From a bacterium (lineage in GTDB: Bacteria; Krumholzibacteriota; Krumholzibacteriia; LZORAL124-64-63): DNA of 5,021 nucleotides. Shown here piece by piece: positions 1 through 5,021 of the stretch. Numbering within the stretch: position 1 is the first letter of the stretch; every line of letters starts with the position of its first letter. The notes below the pieces were generated by a model, which did no database searches, was not told the DNA's origin, and saw nothing but the letters and a program-made list of their open reading frames with translations. The position numbers and the translations under genes were made by a program. The stretch is from assembly GCA_030591105.1 (NCBI GenBank), contig JAUVBS010000193.1, positions 1-5,021 on the forward strand. Direction: 5' to 3'.

Positions 1-389
1 ATGGCGTCACACATACCGTTGACCACGTTGTAGGTGGTCAGCTCTGCCGGCGCGCCGGGTCCCGGCAGCCAGGTCAGATCGTAGTTGGTGACGTGGAACC
101 AGCTATAGGGACCGTCCTCTGGCAAGACGATCATGGCGTTGTAGGGGCGTGCCACGAACGTGACCACGACCCAGTCGATGGGCAGAAAGTCGTCTTCGGT
201 GCCGACGAGACCGTCGTTGCCTGCATTCAAGTAGGCCGACACCAACGGCAAGCCGCCGTTGATCGACTGGACCTCGCAGACCAGCCGCTGCCACTCGTTG
301 CCGTCATGGTTCTCGCAACCGCTTGTCGCGGCGAGCGTCGCCAGCAATATCGCGGCGATCAAGATCGTCATCAGCTTGCGGGGGTTCAA
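1..389 (-). CDS. Small secreted lipoprotein of unknown function (partial; 3' end outside window)
   Basis: The open frame starts at TTG (387-389, minus strand) and stays open for 129 codons to the left edge, so the C-terminus is missing. TTG is chosen because a consensus AGGAGG lies 7 bases upstream and the first residues form a good lipoprotein signal peptide: basic start (NPRK), hydrophobic stretch at residues 6-21, then T-S-G-C with the lipidated Cys at residue 25. The -3 position is Thr rather than the usual Leu, so the lipobox is slightly weak. The mature part is acidic and rich in Trp, Tyr and Pro. It contains a GNDGLVGTEDD stretch (about residues 60-70) and alternating hydrophobic residues followed by RPYNAM (about 84-89), suggesting a beta-sandwich exported to the envelope. 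I do not recognise a named family. It is divergent from nadB and probably functionally separate. Confidence is high that it is coding, low on function. Confidence 0.8.
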   Translation of the reverse strand, partial: MNPRKLMTILIAAILLATLAATSGCENHDGNEWQRLVCEVQSINGGLPLVSAYLNAGNDGLVGTEDDFLPIDWVVVTFVARPYNAMIVLPEDGPYSWFHVTNYDLTWLPGPGAPAELTTYNVVNGMCDA

Positions 390-396
390 TTTCCGT

Positions 397-402
397 CCTC
401 CT
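397..402 (-). promoter_or_regulatory. Ribosome binding site of the lipoprotein gene
   Basis: AGGAGG on the minus strand, a full Shine-Dalgarno core, separated by 7 bases from the TTG start at 389. It decides the start codon: no ATG or GTG start gives both this spacing and an intact signal peptide. Confidence 0.8.
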
Positions 403-464
403 GATGGTGTTCCGCCGAGGCACTCCGGCCTCTATCCACCGCGCCTGTATGCAATGGACGTACC

Positions 465-494
465 ATCATAGAGATCGCCCGTTGGGAGTGTAAC
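465..494 (-). promoter_or_regulatory. Candidate sigma70-type promoter for the lipoprotein gene
   Basis: On the minus strand, GTTACA (494-489, 4 of 6 matches to TTGACA) is followed after 18 bases by TATGAT (470-465, 5 of 6 to TATAAT). An A/T-rich run, GATAAAAATTCG (minus strand, 511-500), sits just upstream of the -35, where an UP element would be. Transcription would begin near 458, giving a leader of about 70 bases. This is consensus matching only; the sigma factor preferences of this organism are unknown. Confidence 0.4.
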
Positions 495-583
495 TTGAGC
501 GAATTTTTATCAGGTCAGGGAGGTGTTCAGGCCAGGGAATGCCGGTCTGCTACGACGCTGTCAGGGGTCCAGACATATATCTT

Positions 584-610
584 GAGCCCGGTTACGTCGT
601 TGCCGGGTTC
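584..610. repeat. Imperfect inverted repeat overlapping the nadB -35 box (possible operator)
   Basis: The left arm GAGCCCGG (584-591) and right arm CCGGGTTC (603-610) are reverse complements at 7 of 8 positions, separated by 11 bases. The right arm covers part of the proposed -35 hexamer (600-605). The position suits a dimeric repressor site, but the sequence does not match an NAD regulator operator (NiaR, NrtR, NadQ) that I can recall with certainty, and a chance repeat in GC-rich DNA is possible. Confidence 0.3.
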
Positions 611-629
611 CGTCCGTCGAGACTATACT
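600..629 (+). promoter_or_regulatory. Candidate sigma70-type promoter for nadB and the downstream operon
   Basis: TTGCCG (600-605, 4 of 6 to TTGACA) and TATACT (624-629, 5 of 6 to TATAAT) are separated by 18 bases. Transcription would start near 636, about 38 bases before the nadB ATG. It is the best promoter-like match seen before nadB. The tight spacing downstream suggests it drives nadB, the methyltransferase and bshC as one transcript. Confidence 0.5.
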
Positions 630-673
630 GATCTGCGATGGGAAAAAACTGCCGACTGTGACCATGGGAAGAG

Positions 674-2356
674 ATGATGGGATCGCGAGACTATGACGAG
701 CCGGTGGTTAGCCGGTACCTGGTAATCGGTTCGGGTATTGCCGGATTGCAATTTGCCCTGTTGGCGGCCGATAGCGGTAGCGTCCGGATCGTGACCAAGA
801 AGGACTCGCGAGAGAGCAACACCAACTATGCCCAGGGCGGGATCGCCGCGGTGCTCTCGCCGCTCGACGATTTCGAGCTCCACGTGAGCGACACGGTGAC
901 CGCAGGCGACGGATTGTGCCGCGTCGGCGTGGTACGCGCCATGGTGGAAGCGGCCCCGCGTTTGATCGAGCGTCTACTGAGCTACGGTGTGCGGTTCACC
1001 CGAGAGGGCCTGGGTCCCGACGCGCCATTTTCTCTGGGCCGTGAAGGGGGACATTCCCGCCGTCGCATCCTGCACAGCGCTGATCTGACCGGACGGGAGT
1101 TGGAGTCGAGTCTGTTGACGGCCTGCCGGCAGCGGTCGGACATCGCGCTCGACGAAAACCACATGGGGATCGATCTGATTCTCGGGCGCGACGTGGGGTG
1201 GACCGGCCCGGACGCCCGACGAGTCGCCGGCGCGTGGGTCTTCGACCGCGAGCGTCTGACGAAACGACCGTACTTGGCCGACGCCGTCATTCTGGCCACC
1301 GGCGGCTGCGGCAAGGTTTACAGCTACACGAGCAACCCCGATATCGCCACCGGCGACGGTATAGCCATGGCGTATCGAGCTGGCGCGCGGCTGGCGAATC
1401 TCGAATTCGTCCAGTTTCACCCCACCTGCCTGTACCACCGAGACGCGAAGAGTTTCCTGATCAGCGAAGCGGTACGTGGGGAAGGGGCTGTGCTGATCAA
1501 CGGACGTGGTGAGCGGTTCATGACACGCTACCACCAGCTGGCCGACCTCGCTCCGCGCGACGTGGTCGCCCGCGGTATCGATCGCGAGATGAAGACCAGC
1601 GGCGAAGATTGCGTCTATCTCGATCTGCGTCACTTGGACCGTACCATGGTCGAGGAGCGGTTCCCGAACCTGGTTCGCACGTGCCGCCGTTTCGGTATCG
1701 ACATGGCCACCGAACCGGTGCCGGTGGTACCGGCAGCCCACTACATGTGTGGTGGCGTGCTTGCGGACGACCGCGGTCGTACCAGTCTGTCCGGGCTGTA
1801 CGCCGTCGGTGAGAGTGCTTGTACCGGCGCACACGGCGCCAACCGTTTGGCCAGCAACTCACTGCTGGAGGCGGTCTATTTCGCCGAGGTGATTGCGCAG
1901 CAGATCGCCGCTGAACCGCAACGCATGCAGACCGAGCAAACCCTATTTTTACCAGCGGACCCGACACCGCTGGGTGCGACCATGGCGCCAGAGGTCATGG
2001 TGCTCGAACACGATTGGGACGAAGTGCGGCGTCTGATGTGGGACTATGTCGGGATCGTCCGTGACCGCGAACGGCTGGAGATCGCACGGGGCCGGTTGCG
2101 CAGTATCCGACGTACGGTCGAACGGCTCTATAACACCTCGTTGGCCGGTCCGGAGCTGATCGAGTTGCGTAACATCGCTTTGTTGGGTGAGTTGATCGTG
2201 CTGTGCGCCCGCTCGCGCGAGGAGAGCCGCGGTCTCCATTACACGCTGGACTTCCCGACCAAAGCGGACGGCCAGCCCCACGATTCGGTCATCGCACTGA
2301 CCGAGCCGCTGGCTGGCGAGAACGTCTGGCAGCCGGCAGCCGGCGGTGCGTCGTGA
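674..2356 (+). CDS. nadB: L-aspartate oxidase NadB
   Basis: NadB is a cytoplasmic FAD enzyme that oxidises L-aspartate to iminoaspartate, which quinolinate synthase NadA uses in de novo NAD synthesis. It can use oxygen or fumarate as acceptor. At 560 residues the protein is close to the usual 510-550. It shows the N-terminal FAD dinucleotide fold GSGIAG (19-24), SNTNYAQGGIAAV (48-60), SDTVTAGDG (72-80), EGGHSRRRILH (124-134), ATGG (208-211) and EFVQFHPTCLYH (244-255). These are followed by SEAVRGEGA (264-272), APRDVVARGI (293-302), HYMCGG (356-361) and GANRLASNSLLEA (388-400). The C-terminal helical domain ends with the NadB-typical RSREESRGLHYTLDFP (513-528). Glu124, His249, Arg295, His356 and Arg391 appear to match the E. 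coli substrate and catalytic residues. The last motif favours NadB over succinate dehydrogenase or fumarate reductase subunits. Start is ATG 674, behind a purine-rich GGGAAGAG; ATG 677 is equally possible. No nadA or nadC is adjacent. Confidence 0.96.
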   Translation: MMGSRDYDEPVVSRYLVIGSGIAGLQFALLAADSGSVRIVTKKDSRESNTNYAQGGIAAVLSPLDDFELHVSDTVTAGDGLCRVGVVRAMVEAAPRLIERLLSYGVRFTREGLGPDAPFSLGREGGHSRRRILHSADLTGRELESSLLTACRQRSDIALDENHMGIDLILGRDVGWTGPDARRVAGAWVFDRERLTKRPYLADAVILATGGCGKVYSYTSNPDIATGDGIAMAYRAGARLANLEFVQFHPTCLYHRDAKSFLISEAVRGEGAVLINGRGERFMTRYHQLADLAPRDVVARGIDREMKTSGEDCVYLDLRHLDRTMVEERFPNLVRTCRRFGIDMATEPVPVVPAAHYMCGGVLADDRGRTSLSGLYAVGESACTGAHGANRLASNSLLEAVYFAEVIAQQIAAEPQRMQTEQTLFLPADPTPLGATMAPEVMVLEHDWDEVRRLMWDYVGIVRDRERLEIARGRLRSIRRTVERLYNTSLAGPELIELRNIALLGELIVLCARSREESRGLHYTLDFPTKADGQPHDSVIALTEPLAGENVWQPAAGGAS

Positions 2357-3183
2357 ACCGCGCTGAGCAACCGTGGTACGAGACCGCTTTCGCCGCGCAC
2401 TACCCGCTGCTCTACGCCCACCGTGATATGCGGGAAGCGCAGGATTGCGTGGCGCTGCTACCGCGGCTGGCTCCGCTCGGGCCAGGTCCGGTGCTCGACC
2501 TCGGCTGCGGTGCCGGCCGACACTTGCCATACCTGGCGGCCGCGCAGGTCATCGCGGTGGGTGTCGATCTGAGTGCGGACCTGCTCGCCGAGGCGGCACG
2601 GCAGCGCCGTACCGACGCTGCCGACTACGGTTTGGTGCGCGGCGACATGCGTTACATTCCGGTGCGTGACGGCGCGTGCAGCGCGGTACTGTCGCTATTT
2701 ACCGCCTTTGGCTACTTCGGTGAGCTGGCGGACAACGCGCAGGTGGTGGCCGAAGTCACACGTATCCTGCGGCCGGCTGGCCACTGGTTCCTCGATCTGT
2801 TCAACGGTCAGCGGGTTGCCGAGGAGTTGGGCGATGGTCGCTGCCACGAGCGCCGACGCGAACTAGGCCCGCTGCGGGTGAGCGAGCGGCGCTGGCTGGT
2901 GCACGATCCCGACCGCGTGGTCAAGGAGGTCCAGCTGCAACCGCTGGCGGACCGGGAAGCCGAGGCTGAACGCTGGGGGATTTCCGCCGCCGGGCTCGAG
3001 TATACCGAAGAGGTTGCGCTATTCACCCTCGGCGGACTCGACGAGCTGGCGGGCCGCTACGGGTTGCGGCGGGTCGCTGCTGCGGGCGGTTACGACGGCC
3101 AACGGCTGGACGCGGCCGCGAGTCCGCGCTGGTTGCTGGTCTATCGGGTCGAGGGCCAACTCACGACGGCGAGCGAGAGGTAG
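2353..3183 (+). CDS. Class I SAM-dependent methyltransferase, candidate N-methyl-bacillithiol synthase
   Basis: The 276-residue product starts at GTG 2353, which overlaps the nadB stop as GTGA, implying translational coupling. An in-frame ATG further upstream lies deep inside nadB and is unlikely. The N-terminus (WYETAF, then LYAHRD at 20-25) is typical of a common family of bacterial small-molecule methyltransferases. The Rossmann core shows motif I VLDLGCGAGRH (47-57), an acidic ribose-binding Asp72 in VGVDLS, GDM (97-99), TAFGYF (117-122) and ILRPAGHWFLDLFN (138-151). The C-terminal half ends with a GLRRVAAAGGYDG...SPRWLLVYR segment (about 237-265) usual for the family. Substrate cannot be read from the motifs. 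Because it lies directly before bshC and near bshB, methylation of bacillithiol or a precursor is a reasonable inference, by analogy with NmbA of Chlorobaculum tepidum, which N-methylates the cysteine of bacillithiol. The methyltransferase fold is secure; the substrate is not. Confidence 0.88.
   Translation: MNRAEQPWYETAFAAHYPLLYAHRDMREAQDCVALLPRLAPLGPGPVLDLGCGAGRHLPYLAAAQVIAVGVDLSADLLAEAARQRRTDAADYGLVRGDMRYIPVRDGACSAVLSLFTAFGYFGELADNAQVVAEVTRILRPAGHWFLDLFNGQRVAEELGDGRCHERRRELGPLRVSERRWLVHDPDRVVKEVQLQPLADREAEAERWGISAAGLEYTEEVALFTLGGLDELAGRYGLRRVAAAGGYDGQRLDAAASPRWLLVYRVEGQLTTASER
3175..3180 (+). promoter_or_regulatory. Ribosome binding site of bshC
   Basis: GAGAGG lies inside the last codons of the methyltransferase gene, 8 bases before the GTG at 3189. 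A second weaker purine patch, CAGG (3184-3187), is too close to serve this start. The site supports GTG 3189, which leaves only 5 bases between the two genes. Confidence 0.5.
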
Positions 3184-3188
3184 CAGGT

Positions 3189-4871
3189 GTGATCGGTGTT
3201 CATACGGGTCGATCGTTGGGAGAGCTTCGCGGTGCCAATCCGCTGGTGACCGCGTGGCTGTCTGGCGGCACCAGTTTAGGTGACGCCGCGGCCGAGCTCG
3301 CGCTCGCTTTCGCGCCGACGGATGGGCTGCGCGAAGCGGCGCCGATCTGGCGTGACACAACCTGGCTGGCTGCGTGGACCGAACGTGCACTAGCCGATCT
3401 ACCCGACCCCGCGGCCGGCGATCTATTGCGGGACCGTATCGCAAGCCTACAGGCCGGCGAAGCCGACGTCGTGATCACCGGACAGCAACCGGGATTCTTG
3501 GGCGGCCCGCTTTACACACTGTTGAAGGTGGCCACAACCGTGGTCTTGGCGGAACTGCGGAGTGCGGCCGGACGTCCGACTCTGCCGATCTTCTGGTCCG
3601 GTGACGACGACGACGATCTGGCCGAAGCGCTGCACCCGGTACTTTACGACCCGGCGCGCGGGACCCTTTTACACGCTAGGGCGATGCGGTCGGCAGAAGA
3701 TACGGTCGAGAAACGCCAGCCGGCCGCTGATTTGGCTGCCACCGCCGCGGCCGGTGAGGACCAGGCACAAGCGGCAGCAGCTATTCCGGTGGGCGTCCGG
3801 GCGGCGGCGGAATACGAGCAAGGCGCAGCGGCCTGGTTAGCCGAACAGGCGGGCCGCGGCGGACTGGTTGCCGAGCTGAGCGTGCTTTGGACCCAGGCCT
3901 TACGCGAGGAGTGGAGCTGGGCGCGTTTGCAACGTCGGGCGCTAGTGCGGCTGTTCGCGCCGGCCGGTCTGTTGATCGTTTCGGGTGACGACCCCGCTCT
4001 TCACGGCGCCGCGGCGGTATTTTACCGCCGTGTGTGGCAGGAACGCGACCGCTGGTCCGCAGCCGTGGCGCGCGGTGGCCGCCAACTCGTCGCCGACGGA
4101 CACACCGCTCAGTTATCGCCAGCGGCGACCGAGCGGTTTCTCTACGAGCGCACCGCCAGTGGGCGGCAGAAGCTGGCGACGGCGGCGGACACTCCACTGC
4201 CTGAACCGGAGCGGTTGCGCCCCGGCGTCGCTCTGCGCGCGGCGGTGCAGGACTGGCTTTTCCGGCCGGCCGCGGTGGTGGTCGGGCCGGCGGAATTGGC
4301 GTACCTCAAGCAGTTGACGCCGGCGTACGCCGACTGGTCGCTCCCGCGGGCGCCGCTGATTCCGCGGTTGTTCGCACACCTCGTCCCGGCGGAATATCGA
4401 GCCGCCATCGCTGCGGCCGCCGCCGGTGCTACGGCCGACGTTGTTGGTGAAGGACAACCGCTGCGCGCTTCCGAGGGGGTGGAGCAAAGTGAGCGGTTCA
4501 AGGCGGTCGCCGAACGCGTGGTTGCGCCAGTGAACGCGAAGCTCGTCGATGCGCTCGCGGCCGAGGCCGGTGCGCCGCGGCGCCGGGCCGAACGATTGGC
4601 TAACGAGCGTACGGCTTCGTGGACGCGGGCGGTCAACGAACTGCTGCATCGCGAACGGGAGCGGGAGCGTCGCGCCGGGGCCAAGCGTTGGCCAGTGTGG
4701 GTCGTGCCCGGCGGTGAGCGTCAGGAGCGGAAGCTGGCCCTACACTGTGCCACTGCGCTATGGGGAGAAGAGCTGGTCGCCGCGATCCTGCACGCGGCCC
4801 GCCGCCATATCGACGCCGGTCTGGACGGCCGCTGGCAGGAGTTTCTGCTGGAAGTTCCGTCACCGGAGTGA
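3189..4871 (+). CDS. bshC: Bacillithiol biosynthesis cysteine-adding enzyme BshC
   Basis: BshC performs the last step of bacillithiol synthesis in the cytoplasm, joining L-cysteine to glucosaminyl-malate. The 560-residue product is slightly longer than the usual 530-545. It carries the family hallmark VITGQQPGFLGGPLYTLLK (95-113), then PIFW (133-136) before an acidic segment, LIVSGDDP (262-269), GPAELAYLKQLTPAY (366-380) and PLIPRL (389-394). A charged helical stretch (about 430-500, RERERERR at 488-495) fits the known dimerising coiled coil, and PGGERQERKL (507-516) matches the conserved C-terminal PxGxxQER region. The motif usually read as Glu-Asp-His-Asp after the FW is here five aspartates (139-143), so the His is missing. 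The sequence is rich in Ala and Arg, as expected at this GC. It starts at GTG 3189, 5 bases after the methyltransferase stop, so it is surely in the same transcript. BshC identity is confident; retained activity is probable. Confidence 0.92.
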   Translation: MIGVHTGRSLGELRGANPLVTAWLSGGTSLGDAAAELALAFAPTDGLREAAPIWRDTTWLAAWTERALADLPDPAAGDLLRDRIASLQAGEADVVITGQQPGFLGGPLYTLLKVATTVVLAELRSAAGRPTLPIFWSGDDDDDLAEALHPVLYDPARGTLLHARAMRSAEDTVEKRQPAADLAATAAAGEDQAQAAAAIPVGVRAAAEYEQGAAAWLAEQAGRGGLVAELSVLWTQALREEWSWARLQRRALVRLFAPAGLLIVSGDDPALHGAAAVFYRRVWQERDRWSAAVARGGRQLVADGHTAQLSPAATERFLYERTASGRQKLATAADTPLPEPERLRPGVALRAAVQDWLFRPAAVVVGPAELAYLKQLTPAYADWSLPRAPLIPRLFAHLVPAEYRAAIAAAAAGATADVVGEGQPLRASEGVEQSERFKAVAERVVAPVNAKLVDALAAEAGAPRRRAERLANERTASWTRAVNELLHRERERERRAGAKRWPVWVVPGGERQERKLALHCATALWGEELVAAILHAARRHIDAGLDGRWQEFLLEVPSPE

Positions 4872-4932
4872 GCCGGCCCGTCAGCCGCTGCGTCGGGTGG
4901 TTTACGAGACTGTAACGAGCGAAGGGACCAAG

Positions 4933-5021
4933 ATGCCAAACGATACGTCCGATATGTCCCATGCGTCCGATACCGCGCCAGCGGATCTGCTCTGCATCTC
5001 GCCCCACACCGACGACGCGGA
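4933..5021 (+). CDS. bshB: PIG-L/LmbE-family N-acetylglucosaminyl deacetylase, probably BshB (partial; 5' end only)
   Basis: Only the first 29 codons are present before the right edge. After a hydrophilic leader of about 17 residues rich in Asp, Ser and Thr comes LLCISPHTDDA, which matches the first beta strand and zinc-binding HPDD motif of the PIG-L deacetylase superfamily, with Thr in place of Pro. The His and second Asp of this motif are metal ligands and the first Asp is the general base in the family; all three are present. Next to bshC, the likely reaction is deacetylation of GlcNAc-malate to GlcN-malate, the substrate of BshC. ATG 4933 has a GAAGGG (4921-4926) 6 bases upstream; a second in-frame ATG at 4954 would shorten the unusual leader by seven residues. 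It lies 61 bases after bshC. Another sugar or amide deacetylase cannot be excluded from so short a piece. Confidence 0.72.
   Translation, partial: MPNDTSDMSHASDTAPADLLCISPHTDDA

Larger units (their letters stand above)
390..673. other. Divergent intergenic region between the lipoprotein gene and nadB
   Basis: These 284 bases are visibly less GC-rich than the flanking genes and contain A/T-rich patches (for example 501-510 and 575-580) not seen in the coding parts. They hold one candidate promoter for each flank and an imperfect inverted repeat at 584-610. They also hold three short G-pyrimidine-CAGGG repeats (514-520, 531-537, 560-566). I see no tRNA, recognisable riboswitch or rho-independent terminator. 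A 60-codon open frame from TTG 495 to TGA 677 crosses it, but its third-position composition is not like that of the neighbouring genes. Confidence 0.7.

Noticed and set aside
495..677. A 60-codon open frame from TTG, with GGGAG six bases upstream, ending in an ATGA overlap with the nadB start; possible leader peptide.
   Set aside because: Its third codon positions are only about half G or C, unlike the strongly GC-biased neighbours. The composition is not protein-like, and the best nadB promoter lies inside it.
974..1834. A 286-codon open frame on the minus strand opposite nadB.
   Set aside because: It lies antisense to clear NadB motifs, and long antisense frames are common in GC-rich coding DNA. 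The translation shows no recognisable domain.
2203..2352. A 50-codon upstream extension of the methyltransferase starting at an ATG inside nadB.
   Set aside because: The added residues are Arg, Gly and Pro rich and are encoded by the out-of-frame nadB C-terminal region. The family N-terminus (WYE...) begins just after GTG 2353, which gives a standard GTGA overlap.
3600..3618. GAC trinucleotide run in bshC as a possible slippage or sequencing artefact.
   Set aside because: The frame is intact on both sides and the run falls exactly where the family has an acidic motif, so it is treated as a real substitution.
4863..4900. Possible terminator hairpin after bshC (CCCG 4877-4880 with CGGG 4894-4897).
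   Set aside because: The stem is only four base pairs with a 13-base loop and no T-run follows. Read-through into the deacetylase gene is more likely.
4898..4932. Possible separate promoter for the deacetylase gene in the 61-base gap.
   Set aside because: No -35 and -10 pair with proper spacing fits before the ATG at 4933.

Overview
The window is a GC-rich bacterial segment with tightly packed genes. It carries part of a bacillithiol-type thiol operon headed by an NAD biosynthesis gene. Bacillithiol genes combined with high GC, a lipoprotein signal peptide and sigma70-like promoters point to a Gram-negative or otherwise non-Firmicutes lineage. Bacillithiol or its derivatives are known or predicted in Chlorobi, Bacteroidetes, Gemmatimonadetes, Acidobacteria and Deinococcus-Thermus. 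An uncultured member of the FCB/Gemmatimonadota neighbourhood is my guess, not something the sequence proves.

Layout. Positions 1-389 (minus strand) hold the 5' part of a small secreted lipoprotein gene with a TTG start and a near-perfect ribosome binding site. It runs off the left edge. Positions 390-673 are a divergent intergenic region with a candidate promoter for each side and an imperfect inverted repeat over the -35 box of the rightward promoter. From 674 rightward, four genes lie on the plus strand: nadB (L-aspartate oxidase, 674-2356); a class I SAM-dependent methyltransferase whose GTG start overlaps the nadB stop (GTGA, 2353-3183); bshC (bacillithiol cysteine-adding enzyme, 3189-4871); and, after 61 bases, the first 29 codons of a PIG-L/LmbE-type deacetylase, probably bshB (4933 to the right edge). 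No bshA glycosyltransferase is in view.

How the genes fit together. BshB deacetylates GlcNAc-malate to GlcN-malate, and BshC joins cysteine to GlcN-malate to give bacillithiol. The methyltransferase wedged between nadB and bshC is the most interesting item. Green sulfur bacteria make N-methyl-bacillithiol with a dedicated SAM-dependent methyltransferase (NmbA, CT1040 of Chlorobaculum tepidum), and this gene is a plausible functional counterpart. That is an inference from position, since I could not compare the sequences. nadB supplies iminoaspartate for NAD, and its place at the head of the operon, with no nadA or nadC beside it, is unexplained. BshC has a substitution in a conserved motif (Glu-Asp-His-Asp region reads as five Asp), and the deacetylase has HTDD in place of the usual HPDD.
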